Part shown: positions 20,192 to 29,171 of the stretch, one piece after another
How the letters are laid out: every line of letters begins with the position of its first letter
How positions within the stretch are numbered: the stretch's first letter is position 1
DNA from: an uncultured Alphaproteobacteria bacterium
GTDB lineage: Bacteria; Pseudomonadota; Alphaproteobacteria; HIMB59; GCA-002718135
Direction of reading: 5' to 3'
DNA: 64,000 bases
NCBI GenBank assembly: GCA_902571865.1
Contig: CACGDO010000002.1
Span: 118,960-182,959, forward strand
The notes under the pieces: generated by a model
Database searches by the model: none
Told to the model about the DNA's origin: nothing
What the model saw: only the letters and a program-made list of their open reading frames with translations
Program-made: the position numbers and the translations under genes

Positions 20192-20902
20192 TTATTTTTT
20201 CTTTGGAAGAATTGCTTCCCACGTTGGATCCGAACTACCATCAAATAGTGGTTCACCTGAAACTGCATAATAAATATCTTCGGCAATATTTTGAACATAA
20301 TCACCCATACGCTCTAAATTCTTGACCATATATAAAAGACTTGTACATGCTGTAATTCTTTTTGGTTCTTCCATCATATAGGTTAATAATTGTCTTAATA
20401 TTCCAAGATATTCTTCATCAATTTCTCTATCCATTAACCATACTTTTTTTGCGTCTTCATCTGAAAATTCTAAAAAAGCTTTTATAACTTCGCTAATCAT
20501 AATATTAACTTTCTCGCCCATATTAATAATATCTCTCGAAGGTTTTTCTGGTAATACTATTTCTGCTACTGCAACTCTTTTTGCAATATTTGTTGCGTGA
20601 TCTCCTATTCTTTCTAAATCTTTATTAATTTTAATTGCCGAAAAGATTGTTCGTAAATCTGAAGCCATAGGTTGTCTCTTTCCTAAGATTTCAATTAAAC
20701 TTTGATCCAGAGCATTATACGCTTTATCAATCACATTATCGTTTTCTATAATTTTTTCTGCAAACTCTGTATCTTTATCCTTTAAGCACTGTAGTGAATC
20801 TTTAAGTTGTTTTTCAACTAAGCTACCCATATCAACAATACTGTTTTTAATGTCTTTTATTTCCTCATCATATGATTTTACAATATGTCCTTCTTGTTTC
20901 AT
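20192..20902 (-). CDS. phoU: phosphate signalling protein PhoU
   Basis: A 236-residue all-helical protein with two PhoU repeats, visible as LRTIFSAIKINKDLERIGDHATNIAKR near 80-106 and YMVKNLERMGDYVQNIAEDIYY near 195-216. The E/DxxRxGD-type metal-binding segments are intact in both. PhoU relays Pst occupancy to PhoR and dampens the Pho response. It directly follows pstB with a one-base overlap, the universal order. Confidence 0.96.
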   Translation of the reverse strand: MKQEGHIVKSYDEEIKDIKNSIVDMGSLVEKQLKDSLQCLKDKDTEFAEKIIENDNVIDKAYNALDQSLIEILGKRQPMASDLRTIFSAIKINKDLERIGDHATNIAKRVAVAEIVLPEKPSRDIINMGEKVNIMISEVIKAFLEFSDEDAKKVWLMDREIDEEYLGILRQLLTYMMEEPKRITACTSLLYMVKNLERMGDYVQNIAEDIYYAVSGEPLFDGSSDPTWEAILPKKK

Positions 20903-21672
20903 TATCCAAATCTCCCTGTAATGTAATCCTGTGTTTTTGTATTATCGGGATTTGTAAAAATTTTATTTGTTTCTCCCGATTCTATTAATTCTCCTAAATG
21001 AAAGAAACATGTTTTCTGAGAAACTCTTGCTGCTTGTTGCATAGAATGAGTCACAATAATAATTGTATAGTTTAATCTTAATTCATCAATTAATTCTTCT
21101 ATAATAGCAGTTGCTATTGGATCTAAAGCAGAGCAAGGTTCATCCATTAGGATTATTTCAGGATTAACAGCAATTGCTCTTGCAATACATAATCTTTGTT
21201 GTTGACCCCCTGATAAACTTGTTCCTGGTTCGTTTAATCTATCTTTAACTTCATTATATAAGCCAGCTTTTTTTAATGATGTTATAACTATATTTTCTAG
21301 GTCAGATTTTGTATCTGCTAATCCGTGAATACTAGGTCCATAAGCTACATTATCAAATATTGATTTAGGAAAAGGATTTGGTTTCTGAAAAACCATTCCA
21401 ATTTTAGATCTGAGGCTTACCACATCAGTAGAGGAACTTATAATCTCTTCATTATCAACTTTAATTGATCCAGTTACTTTACAAATTTCAATGAGATCAT
21501 TCATTCGATTGATACATCTAAGAAATGTTGATTTACCACAACCAGATGGACCTATTAAAGCTGTTACTTCTTTTTCTTTAATGTCCATTGAGATCTTATT
21601 TAATGCCTGCTTTTCAGAATAAAAAACATCAACGTCTTTCGCTGAAATCTTAGTATTGTTATTTTCTACCAT
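20902..21672 (-). CDS. pstB: phosphate ABC transporter ATP-binding protein
   Basis: A 256-residue ATPase of the high-affinity phosphate importer. Walker A is GPSGCGKST at residues 41-49. [19 protein letters not shown], the PstB-specific Q-loop region, is near 93-111. The signature LSGGQQQRL and Walker [15 protein letters not shown] follow. It overlaps pstA by 7 bases and phoU by one. Confidence 0.97.
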   Translation of the reverse strand: MVENNNTKISAKDVDVFYSEKQALNKISMDIKEKEVTALIGPSGCGKSTFLRCINRMNDLIEICKVTGSIKVDNEEIISSSTDVVSLRSKIGMVFQKPNPFPKSIFDNVAYGPSIHGLADTKSDLENIVITSLKKAGLYNEVKDRLNEPGTSLSGGQQQRLCIARAIAVNPEIILMDEPCSALDPIATAIIEELIDELRLNYTIIIVTHSMQQAARVSQKTCFFHLGELIESGETNKIFTNPDNTKTQDYITGRFG

Positions 21673-22946
21673 TTCTTTTCAAATCTATTTCGTAAATATA
21701 CAGCAAGAGCATTCATCATAAATAAAAATAATAATATAATCATAATCGCTGCTGCTGACTTTTCTTGAAAGCCTCGTTCAGCACTTTCTACCCATAAGAA
21801 AATTTGAACAGGTAAAGAGGCTGACGGTTCTGTTATTCCTGTTGGTATATTGGGAATGAAGGCTACCATACCAATCATAATTAATGGAGCTGTTTCTCCT
21901 AATGCCTGCGCTAAACCTATAATCGTTCCTGTTAATGTTCCGGGTAAAGCAAGTGGAACAACATGATGAAAAACTGCTTGAGACTTCGTTGCACCTATTG
22001 CTAAAGCACCTTCTTTAATTGAAGGTGGCACAGCTTTTAATGAAGCTCTGCAGGCGATTATTATGGTAGGTAGTGTCATCAATGCTAGGACTGTCCCTCC
22101 AACAAGAGGTGTGCTTCTTGGAAAACCAAACACATTTAATAATACTCCTAAACCCAGGAGACCAAATACGATGGACGGAACAGCGGCCAAATTTGAAATA
22201 TTAACTTCAATTAATTCTGTTAATTTATTTTTTGGAGCAAACTCTTCTAAATAAACTGAAGCACCAATTGCTATGGGAAATGATAAAATAAATACAACAA
22301 ATAGTGTGAGTAAAGATCCCATAAAAGATCCAGCGATTCCTGCAATTTCAGGGTGTCTTGAGTCTGCTCTAGTAAAAAAGAAATTATTAAATTCTTTTTG
22401 AATTCTATCTTCTTCAACTAATTGATCTATGAAAGATAATTGGATGTCATTTAACTTTCTTCTATCTTCAGGCACATCTCTTCTTGAATTACCTTTTAAC
22501 ATTTGATCAACATTACTGTGTGCTGTTACCCATAATTTTTGAGTCGTGTTTAGAACAGAAGGATTATCTATATAATAATTTTTTATTTCTTTATCGATAT
22601 TAGTTGAAAATAATTTTTTAATTAATTTAGCATCAGACTTACTCAAATTTTCAAAAACATTATTTAAAGCGTTCTTTTTAACTTTAAAAAATTTACCTTT
22701 TTCAATTTCCTGATCTGTTGAATCGGGAGTTAATTTTAGAATTTCTTGATCATAATTTATTTCCAAAAGTATGGTTGTTTTTTGAAAGGCACTAAAACCT
22801 CTTGAAAATATCGAGTATAATAAAAAAACAAGCACTGCTAATGCTAAGCACATTGCTATAAAACCATAATATTTAAAACGTAAATCTTGAGCACTTCTTT
22901 TTTTACGAAGTGCAATTATTCGTTCTTGTGCAACAATACTATTCAT
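21666..22946 (-). CDS. pstA: phosphate ABC transporter permease PstA
   Basis: A 426-residue permease. It has an extra N-terminal membrane helix and a ~150-residue extracytoplasmic region (DUF3333-like) ahead of the five-helix binding-protein-dependent transport core. This long form is typical of alphaproteobacterial PstA. The EAA loop reads [29 protein letters not shown]. It overlaps pstC by 8 bases. With PstC it forms the channel for Pi import. Confidence 0.93.
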   Translation of the reverse strand: MNSIVAQERIIALRKKRSAQDLRFKYYGFIAMCLALAVLVFLLYSIFSRGFSAFQKTTILLEINYDQEILKLTPDSTDQEIEKGKFFKVKKNALNNVFENLSKSDAKLIKKLFSTNIDKEIKNYYIDNPSVLNTTQKLWVTAHSNVDQMLKGNSRRDVPEDRRKLNDIQLSFIDQLVEEDRIQKEFNNFFFTRADSRHPEIAGIAGSFMGSLLTLFVVFILSFPIAIGASVYLEEFAPKNKLTELIEVNISNLAAVPSIVFGLLGLGVLLNVFGFPRSTPLVGGTVLALMTLPTIIIACRASLKAVPPSIKEGALAIGATKSQAVFHHVVPLALPGTLTGTIIGLAQALGETAPLIMIGMVAFIPNIPTGITEPSASLPVQIFLWVESAERGFQEKSAAAIMIILLFLFMMNALAVYLRNRFEKKW

Positions 22947-24312
22947 AGCGTTCCCTGTATTTTTTTACGATACGTAATGCTAATACATTAAGACTTAATG
23001 TGATTACAAATAATACTAATCCTAAAGCAAATGCTGATAAAGTCCTTGGATTATCAAATTCTTGATCACCAATTAAAGCAACAACTATTTGAACAGTAAC
23101 AGTTGTTACATTTTCAAAAGGGTTAGCAGTTAAATTAGCAGCTGTTCCAGCGGCAACTACAACAATCATTGTTTCTCCAATAGCTCTTGAAATTGCAAGT
23201 AAGAAAGCTCCTACAATTCCAGGGAGTGCTGCAGGTAAAATTACTTTTTTAATTGTTTCCGCTTTGTTAGCACCAATACCAAGAGATCCTTCTCTTAAAC
23301 TTTGTGGAACTGAATTTATTACATCGTCAGATAAAGAGGAAATAAAAGGAATTATCATTACACCCATAACTAAACCAGCTGCTAAAGCACTAGTTGGAGA
23401 AGCATCTATACCTATCGATTGACCAAAAGATTTTACAAAAGGTGCTACTGTCACAAAAGCAAAAAAACCATAAACGATTGTTGGTATTCCTGCTAAAATT
23501 TCAAGTAATGGTTTAACTGTTTTTCTTACTTTTTGAGAAGCATATTCTGATAAATAAATTGCGGTTAACAAACCAATAGGTGCTGCAACACACATAGCAA
23601 CAATCATTACTAAAAAAGTTCCTGCAAATATAGGAACTGCACCAAAAGATCCCTCAGCTGCAGCCTGACCTTCTCTGATTGGGATAAAGGGATACCATTC
23701 TGTACTAAATAAAAATTCGAATAAAGATACTTGAGAGAAAAAACGAAAACTTTCAAAAATTAATGAAAATATTATTCCAATTGTTGTTAAGACAGCGATT
23801 GAAGAACAAAAGATTAGTAGATATTTTATATATTTCTCAATTGTATCCTGTGCATTAAACTGAATATTTATTTTTCTAACAGCATACAAAGAACCAAGGA
23901 CCATAATTATTATAATTGATATGTAGAATGAAATCTGGCTAGTTAATTTTAATGATTTGTATTGCGCTGCAGCATTAATTATTTCTTGTGATTTACCATC
24001 ACTGAAATCAATATTATTTGCTACATTTCTAATTTCCGCTAAGAGAAGCCCATCATCATATGCAGCACCCTCTACGTATTCAAAACTATCTAAAATTAGA
24101 TTTTGAATTATTTGTTCTTCAAAAATTGCCCAAGAGAAATAGACTATTAATGCAGGTAATAAGCACCAACTTAAGACATATTGTGCATGATAATTATATT
24201 GTGATTTAGGTTTAAGGTTTGTCGAATATACAAGTTTTTTAATGCGTGATTTTCCAAAAATATAAGAAGAATAAATTCCTATTAGTATTAGGACGATTGA
24301 CCAAAAAAACAC
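22939..24312 (-). CDS. pstC: phosphate ABC transporter permease PstC
   Basis: A 457-residue permease, again the long alphaproteobacterial form with an N-terminal extracytoplasmic insert before the transport core. Core motifs are FLFSTEWYPFIPIREGQAAAEGSFGAVPIFAGT and the EAA loop NSVPQSLREGSLGIGANKAETIKKVILP. It starts 61 bases after pstS, across the hairpin at 24330-24357. Expression of pstCAB is therefore probably lower than that of pstS. Confidence 0.93.
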   Translation of the reverse strand: MFFWSIVLILIGIYSSYIFGKSRIKKLVYSTNLKPKSQYNYHAQYVLSWCLLPALIVYFSWAIFEEQIIQNLILDSFEYVEGAAYDDGLLLAEIRNVANNIDFSDGKSQEIINAAAQYKSLKLTSQISFYISIIIIMVLGSLYAVRKINIQFNAQDTIEKYIKYLLIFCSSIAVLTTIGIIFSLIFESFRFFSQVSLFEFLFSTEWYPFIPIREGQAAAEGSFGAVPIFAGTFLVMIVAMCVAAPIGLLTAIYLSEYASQKVRKTVKPLLEILAGIPTIVYGFFAFVTVAPFVKSFGQSIGIDASPTSALAAGLVMGVMIIPFISSLSDDVINSVPQSLREGSLGIGANKAETIKKVILPAALPGIVGAFLLAISRAIGETMIVVVAAGTAANLTANPFENVTTVTVQIVVALIGDQEFDNPRTLSAFALGLVLFVITLSLNVLALRIVKKYRERYE

Positions 24313-24329
24313 GGTTATTTGTAATTAAA

Positions 24330-24357
24330 AAAAAGGGAGATTCGTATCCCCCTTTTT
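24330..24357 (-). terminator. attenuating terminator between pstS and pstC
   Basis: A 12-bp stem with one A:C mismatch (plus-strand arms AAAAAGGGAGAT and ATCCCCCTTTTT) and a four-base loop. On the minus strand it ends in a T run (plus-strand A run from 24327). It lies 16 bases after the pstS stop, inside the pst operon. The likely role is partial termination that yields more PstS than PstCAB. Confidence 0.8.
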
Positions 24358-24373
24358 GATATTTTAAAAATTA

Positions 24374-25342
24374 TTATTTATAATTTTTCTGATTGTTAAC
24401 TGCATCTAGAACAGTTTCTCTATCAGAAGGACTAAGCTCTACAAGACCTGCTTCCAAAAGATAATCTTCAGTTGCTTCTTCGCTAACAAACTCATTAACA
24501 TATTCCATAATTCCTGGAATTACGCCTATATGTGCTTTTTTAATATAAAAAAATAATGGTCTTGCTATTGGATATGAATAGTCTTGAATACCTTCCATCG
24601 AAATTTCTACACCGTCTATTTTAGAAGCTTTAACTTTGTCAGTATTATTGGATAAAAAACTATAACCAAAAATTCCAAAAGCACCTTTCTCCTTTGAAAT
24701 ATGCTCAACATAAAGTTCGTCTTTTTCACCACCTTCAATTACATGTCCATCTTCACGATATTTTTTACAATCCCCATCTGCGACTAACATTTCTTTAACA
24801 CAACCCTTTTTCATTACAAGTGAATCGAAAGCATCTCTTGTTCCTGAAGTTGGTGGTGGTGCCATGATTGAAATTTCTACATTGGGTAAACTCGCATCTA
24901 TGTCCGACCAAGTTTTTGGCGCATTCTTATTGTCTTTTGCCATTGCTTGCCAAATCTGTTCTTTGGTCAGATTAATATCTCCGTAATCATAATCTGCTGA
25001 ATATGCAAACGCTATACCATCATTTCCTACTCTTACTTCAATTATATCTGTAACACCATTTTCTTTACACAACTGAAATTCTTTATCTTTTTGTGCTCTT
25101 GATGAATTAGTTATGTCAGGATGTTCTACTCCTATACCCGCACAAAATAATTTATGACCTCCACCAGAACCAGTTGATTCAATTACTGGCGCCTTCATTC
25201 CCTCAGAAGCTAACTTCTCAGCTACTAAAGTAGCAAATGGATATACAGTTGATGAACCAACTATAGAAATATAGTCTCTTGCAATTAAACTCGTTGAGCT
25301 TAAAAAAAGACAAGTTGATAAGAAACAGATTATTTTTTTCAT
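24374..25342 (-). CDS. pstS: periplasmic phosphate-binding protein PstS
   Basis: A 322-residue substrate-binding protein with signal peptide (MKKIICFLSTCLFLSSTSLIA). Phosphate-binding motifs are IVGSSTVYPFATLVAEKL, VIESTGSGGGHKLFCAG and PPTSGTRDAF. It captures Pi in the periplasm and passes it to PstCA. A good Shine-Dalgarno (AGAGGA) precedes the ATG, and a Pho box lies 42 bases upstream. Several Cys residues in the middle may form disulfides. Confidence 0.96.
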   Translation of the reverse strand: MKKIICFLSTCLFLSSTSLIARDYISIVGSSTVYPFATLVAEKLASEGMKAPVIESTGSGGGHKLFCAGIGVEHPDITNSSRAQKDKEFQLCKENGVTDIIEVRVGNDGIAFAYSADYDYGDINLTKEQIWQAMAKDNKNAPKTWSDIDASLPNVEISIMAPPPTSGTRDAFDSLVMKKGCVKEMLVADGDCKKYREDGHVIEGGEKDELYVEHISKEKGAFGIFGYSFLSNNTDKVKASKIDGVEISMEGIQDYSYPIARPLFFYIKKAHIGVIPGIMEYVNEFVSEEATEDYLLEAGLVELSPSDRETVLDAVNNQKNYK

Positions 25343-25383
25343 AATTATCCTCTAATTTTTTAATTAAAAAAATAGATACAAAT

Positions 25384-25405
25384 ACTTTATTACAATTTTA
25401 TTACA
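25384..25405 (-). promoter_or_regulatory. Pho box upstream of pstS
   Basis: Read on the minus strand this is two tandem 11-mers, TGTAATAAAAT and TGTAATAAAGT. They match the alphaproteobacterial Pho box pattern of TGTNAT half-sites 11 bp apart. The pair would replace the -35 element; a TATCTA-like -10 follows about 10 bases downstream. It starts 2 bases after the phoR stop, so pstS has its own PhoB-controlled promoter. Confidence 0.85.
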
Positions 25406-25407
25406 TT

Positions 25408-26448
25408 TTAATTAATAATTGGTAACGCTACAGAAAAGGTTGAGCCTTTATCAATCTGACTCTCTATTTTCATTTTACCATTGTGCTTATTGGTAATATG
25501 TTTCACTATTGAAAGGCCTAAGCCGGTTCCACCTTGATTTCTAGACCGATTTTTATCTACCCTGTAAAAACGCTCAGTCAATCTTGATAGGTGTTCCTCT
25601 GAAATACCTTCTCCAAAATCTCGAAAATGAATTTCACAATAATTAATATTTTGCTCCAATCTTTCTTTTAATTCAATTTCAATTTTTGAATTTTCTTTAC
25701 TATATTTTATTGCGTTATCTGTTAAATTTATAAAAACCTGAATAAGGGCATCTTTATTACCTAACACATCATCTTTTGATAAATAATTATTAATTTTAAC
25801 TTCTATATTTTTATCATTAATTTTATTTTGTAGATTGTCTAATACACCTTCAATGAGATTAATGATGTTAATTTGTTCAAAATTCATTTGTATTTCATCT
25901 GATTCATATTTACTTAAAAGTAATAGATCTTCTACTAATCTGGTCATACGCCAAGCCTGATCTTCCATAGTATCTAAAAATTTACCAACAAAATTATCTA
26001 GCTTATTTTCAGAAGATGAATTTACGGAATTCTTTATAGTCTCGATATATCCTACTATAGATGACAAAGGCGTTCTTAATTCATGACTAACGTTAGCTAC
26101 AAAGTCAGTTCTCATTTGTTCATAATTTTTTAAAGTACTCTGATCAGTTAAAGATATGATAAGTTCACTGTAATCATTATCAAAAAAAGTTAAATCTCCT
26201 AAAAAATACAAGTCTGTAAAATTGCTTGGGGAAAACTCAAGTTTAGAGTCTTTTTTATTCGAAAAAGATTCTTCAATAAATTTATTCAACTCAGATGAGC
26301 GAATAACATTGTTAATATCTATTTTTTCTTCAATAAATAGAAATTTCTGTTTGGCTACATTGTTATAAAAAGTAATTTGTTTGTTAATATCAATTGCTAT
26401 AATTATAATTGGGATTTTATTTAGACTTTGACTTAAGTTTTTTTTCAT
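25408..26448 (-). CDS. phoR: phosphate regulon sensor kinase PhoR, apparently without membrane anchor
   Basis: A 346-residue histidine kinase. An N-terminal PAS-like domain is followed by HisKA with FVANVSHELRTPLSSIVGYIET (phospho-His near 121), then HATPase with NLTDNAIKYSKE and GTGLGLSIVKH. It lies just upstream of pstS and probably phosphorylates PhoB. No transmembrane helix is present; IPIIIIAIDINK is the first PAS strand. An in-frame stop lies 9 bases upstream of the ATG, so no anchor has been missed. The start overlaps the SET gene by 32 bases. Confidence 0.87.
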   Translation of the reverse strand: MKKNLSQSLNKIPIIIIAIDINKQITFYNNVAKQKFLFIEEKIDINNVIRSSELNKFIEESFSNKKDSKLEFSPSNFTDLYFLGDLTFFDNDYSELIISLTDQSTLKNYEQMRTDFVANVSHELRTPLSSIVGYIETIKNSVNSSSENKLDNFVGKFLDTMEDQAWRMTRLVEDLLLLSKYESDEIQMNFEQINIINLIEGVLDNLQNKINDKNIEVKINNYLSKDDVLGNKDALIQVFINLTDNAIKYSKENSKIEIELKERLEQNINYCEIHFRDFGEGISEEHLSRLTERFYRVDKNRSRNQGGTGLGLSIVKHITNKHNGKMKIESQIDKGSTFSVALPIIN

Positions 26449-26917
26449 ATTTTTTTAGTTTAGGCCAATCATTATCACTTAAAATATAGCCTACGCAATT
26501 TCGCGAACCACACTTACAAATGTGATCCACAAAATCTGTATCAAAAGGATAACCATAGTTATAAAAAAGTTCGGCACCTTTTTTTATTCGTTTAATAGAA
26601 GAAATCCAAATTTCATTATCTATGATGTCTACTTCACAATTAGGATTACATGAGTGATTAATAAATTTTGCAAAATTATAATCAACATCACCATCTATGT
26701 CGTATCGCTTGTTTAATTCAAAAACATAGACCATGCCGTTATTTTTATCTTTTTTTGCTTTACGGATTTGTTTATCCGCTCTTTTATCACCCTCTCTTTT
26801 AGTAACTTTATCACCAATATATTGGATTACTTTCTGGCCTTTTTTAATATTAGTTTTTGCAAATAATCCGGAGCCGTGAAGGGGTGATTTTTTTTTAAAC
26901 CAAATTTTCTGCGTCAT
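26417..26917 (-). CDS. SET-domain protein (probable protein-lysine methyltransferase)
   Basis: A 166-residue protein when started at the ATG at 26915-26917 (MTQKIWFKKKS). A longer frame reading further upstream would overlap plcP on the other strand and has no SET homology. SET motifs are HGSGLFAKTNIKKGQKVIQY, FINHSCNPNCEV near residue 90 and ELFYNYGY near 127. A post-SET-like Cys cluster CKCGSRNCVGY ends the domain. SET enzymes transfer methyl groups from SAM to lysines; the target here is unknown. It overlaps phoR by 32 bases and is divergent from plcP. Confidence 0.85.
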   Translation of the reverse strand: MTQKIWFKKKSPLHGSGLFAKTNIKKGQKVIQYIGDKVTKREGDKRADKQIRKAKKDKNNGMVYVFELNKRYDIDGDVDYNFAKFINHSCNPNCEVDIIDNEIWISSIKRIKKGAELFYNYGYPFDTDFVDHICKCGSRNCVGYILSDNDWPKLKKYEKKLKSKSK

Positions 26918-26955
26918 ACTGTTATTTTTATACAATACACACATATAATAATAAA

Positions 26956-26986
26956 TTGTATTATAAAATGATACTTTTATGTATAA
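26956..26986. promoter_or_regulatory. possible degenerate Pho box between SET gene and plcP
   Basis: Three TGTATT/TGATAC/TGTATA half-sites lie at 26957, 26969 and 26980 on the plus strand, with spacings of 12 and 11 bases, ahead of the plcP start at 27004. This is weaker than the three clear Pho boxes elsewhere. It is proposed mainly because plcP-agt is phosphate-controlled in other marine bacteria. The 86-base gap must also hold the promoter of the divergent SET-phoR pair. Confidence 0.3.
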
Positions 26987-27003
26987 GAGCAATTCTTTAA
27001 TTA

Positions 27004-27816
27004 ATGAAATTTGAAAATAATAAAAAATTTTACCGCACAATTTGGATTTCAGATACCCATCTAGGAACCAATGGTTGTAAAAGCAAAATGCTTTTAGAAT
27101 TCTTAGAAGAAACAGATTCAGAATATTTATTTTTAGTAGGCGACATTGTTGATGGATGGCGCATGCGTAAGAAAATGTATTGGCCTCAAGAACATAACGA
27201 CGTGGTTCAAAAAGTTTTAAAAAAAGCAAAAAATGGAACTAGAGTAGTGCTTATTCCAGGAAATCATGATGAAGTATTAAAAGATTTTACAAATTTTTCC
27301 TTTGGAGAAATTTCAATCAAAAACGAAGATACGCATCAATTAGCTGATGGAAGAAAAGTACTGATTACACACGGAGATGAGTTTGATGCTGTGATCATTA
27401 ATGCAAGATGGTTAGCCAAAGTGGGATCAGCACTTTATGAATATTTACTAAAGTTAAATAATGTATTTAATTTTATTCGAAGAAAGATGGGTTTATCTTA
27501 CTGGTCACTGTCTCAATATTTAAAAAAGAAAACAAAGCATGCAACGAACTTTATTAGTAATTTTGAGTTTGCGGTATCTGATAGAGCTAGAAGAGAAAAT
27601 GCCGATGTTGTTGTGTGTGGGCATATACATAGACCAGAAATAAAAGAATTAAATGGTGTTCTCTATTGTAATGATGGTGACTGGATTGAAAGTTGCACAG
27701 CACTCGTAGAAGATGAAATTGGAAATTTATCAATTCTTAATTGGCCCGAAGAAAGAGAAAAATTAAAATTAATTTCTTTAGAAGAAAGACGAAAAATAAA
27801 AGAGGATGCAGCCTAA
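27004..27816 (+). CDS. plcP: PlcP-type metallophosphoesterase (phospholipase C for lipid remodelling)
   Basis: A 270-residue calcineurin-like phosphoesterase of the UDP-2,3-diacylglucosamine-hydrolase-like type. Metal motifs are ISDTHLGTNG (near 17), VGDIVDGWRM (near 46), PGNHDE (near 88), THGDEFD (near 122) and CGHIHRP (near 203). Adjacency to a GT4 glycosyltransferase is the hallmark of the PlcP-Agt system. In it phospholipids are cut to diacylglycerol under P starvation and rebuilt as glycolipids. The ORF overlaps the glycosyltransferase by 11 bases. Assignment is by motif and context. Confidence 0.85.
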   Translation: MKFENNKKFYRTIWISDTHLGTNGCKSKMLLEFLEETDSEYLFLVGDIVDGWRMRKKMYWPQEHNDVVQKVLKKAKNGTRVVLIPGNHDEVLKDFTNFSFGEISIKNEDTHQLADGRKVLITHGDEFDAVIINARWLAKVGSALYEYLLKLNNVFNFIRRKMGLSYWSLSQYLKKKTKHATNFISNFEFAVSDRARRENADVVVCGHIHRPEIKELNGVLYCNDGDWIESCTALVEDEIGNLSILNWPEEREKLKLISLEERRKIKEDAA

Positions 27817-28813
27817 AAAAATCGCGTTAATAAGTGATGCGTGGGTTCCTCAGGTAAATGGCGTAGTTACGACATTTCAAAGTGTTATACCTCTCCTAGA
27901 AAAAAAAGGTTTTGAAATTAAAATATTACATCCTGAGATGTTTAATAATTTTAGTTATCCTTGGTACAAAGAAATAAAAATTTCTTTCAGTACTAAAAAA
28001 GTTACGGAAAAATTTTTTAAAGAATTTAATCCAGATATTGTTCATATAATGACTGAAGGTCCAGTAGGTTTTGCTGGTCGTAAGTACTGTCTTAAAAATA
28101 AATTACGATACACTTCTTCTTTTCACACCCGTTTTCCTGATTATATTAAACAGAGAGCTTATGTTCCTAAAAGTCTAACATATTCAATATTAAGAAGACT
28201 TCATGATAATTCTGTAAATGTACTTGTTCCGTCGCTTTCCATGGTCGAAGAATTAGAGCGGTATAATTTCAAAAATTTAAAAGTATGGAATAGAGGAGTT
28301 GATACTGAATTATTCAACCCAAATAAAAGAAATAGAAATGATAATGACATTCAACTGACTTATGTTGGAAGAGTTGCTATTGAAAAAAATATTGAAGAAT
28401 TTTTAAAACTAAAAGGAAATTATAATAAAACAGTTGTAGGAGATGGTCCTGAATTACAAAAATATATAAAAAAGTATCCTGACGTAAATTTTGTTGGATT
28501 GAAACGAGGTAAAGAACTTGCAGAATATTATGCGAATGCTGATGTATTTGTTTTCCCATCTAAAACGGATACTTTAGGGAATGTAATACTTGAGGCTCTT
28601 GCTTGTGGAACACCAATTGCAGCATTTCCTGTTACTGGACCAAAAGATATTCTTAAAGATTCTAAAATAAATACACTTGATGACAGACTAGGTAATTCAG
28701 TAGAAAAAGCTCTTAAAATGAATAGAAATGATTGTCGTGAATTTGCTATTAAATTTACGTGGGAAGATTGTGCTAATGAATTTTTAGATTCACAAATTGA
28801 TTCTAAAAATTAA
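27806..28813 (+). CDS. agt: GT4 glycosyltransferase, probable Agt-type glycolipid synthase
   Basis: A 335-residue family 4 glycosyltransferase. The N-terminal domain has ISDAWVPQVNGVVTTF, and the C-terminal nucleotide-sugar site has LTYVGRVAIEKN and the ExxxxxxxE motif in TLGNVILEALACGTPIAAF. It follows plcP with an 11-base overlap. In other marine bacteria this partner adds glucose or glucuronate to diacylglycerol made by PlcP, replacing phospholipids when phosphate is scarce. The sugar used here cannot be read from sequence. Confidence 0.82.
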   Translation: MQPKKIALISDAWVPQVNGVVTTFQSVIPLLEKKGFEIKILHPEMFNNFSYPWYKEIKISFSTKKVTEKFFKEFNPDIVHIMTEGPVGFAGRKYCLKNKLRYTSSFHTRFPDYIKQRAYVPKSLTYSILRRLHDNSVNVLVPSLSMVEELERYNFKNLKVWNRGVDTELFNPNKRNRNDNDIQLTYVGRVAIEKNIEEFLKLKGNYNKTVVGDGPELQKYIKKYPDVNFVGLKRGKELAEYYANADVFVFPSKTDTLGNVILEALACGTPIAAFPVTGPKDILKDSKINTLDDRLGNSVEKALKMNRNDCREFAIKFTWEDCANEFLDSQIDSKN

Positions 28814-28821
28814 TAACTTTT

Positions 28822-29049
28822 CTAAACAAATAAATAGACGTACCCAAAAAGAAAAAGAGGTAGTTGTAATCCAAAGTTTGTTAATAACGCTTTATCTCTT
28901 GTCATATAACCAACCACTGACCAACCAACTGCACCTGTTCCATGTATAATAATATTATATGGATATGCATTTAAGTTAGTTAATAATATTCCTGACAAGA
29001 TTAAAAAGGTACTAAACCACTTAATTCTATTAATTGATATATCTGTCAT
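28822..29049 (-). CDS. small membrane protein of unknown function
   Basis: A 75-residue protein with two or three hydrophobic segments: WFSTFLILSGILLTNLNAYP, IIIHGTGAVGWSVVGYMT and LLTNFGLQLPLFLFGYVYLFV. I do not recognise it with certainty; short two-helix proteins of this general look occur in marine bacteria. It is convergent with agt (8-base gap) and divergent from the DUF47/PiT pair. It has a plausible start at 29047-29049. Confidence 0.6.
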   Translation of the reverse strand: MTDISINRIKWFSTFLILSGILLTNLNAYPYNIIIHGTGAVGWSVVGYMTRDKALLTNFGLQLPLFLFGYVYLFV

Positions 29050-29114
29050 AAAACTCCTAAATTCTGAAAATTTTCATTAATATATGTATCTTAAAGATAA
29101 AGATATTAATCAAA

Positions 29115-29136
29115 TTGTAACGAATTTTTAACATTT
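29115..29136 (+). promoter_or_regulatory. possible Pho box upstream of the PhoU-like/PiT operon
   Basis: Two consecutive 11-mers, TTGTAACGAAT and TTTTAACATTT, resemble the TTGTAAT-type half-sites of the clear Pho boxes at pstS and the Ugp-like genes. They lie 36 bases upstream of the DUF47 gene start. The second unit is degenerate, so this is a candidate only. Confidence 0.4.
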
Positions 29137-29171
29137 CTTTATTTTTTTTTGAAAAGTTCTATAAGCACGCC

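Noticed and set aside
26918-27229. N-terminal extension of the SET gene to an ATG at 27229
   Set aside because: The added 104 residues have no SET similarity, are Phe/Leu/Cys-rich and lie opposite the plcP start; the ATG at 26917 gives a normal SET N-terminus.
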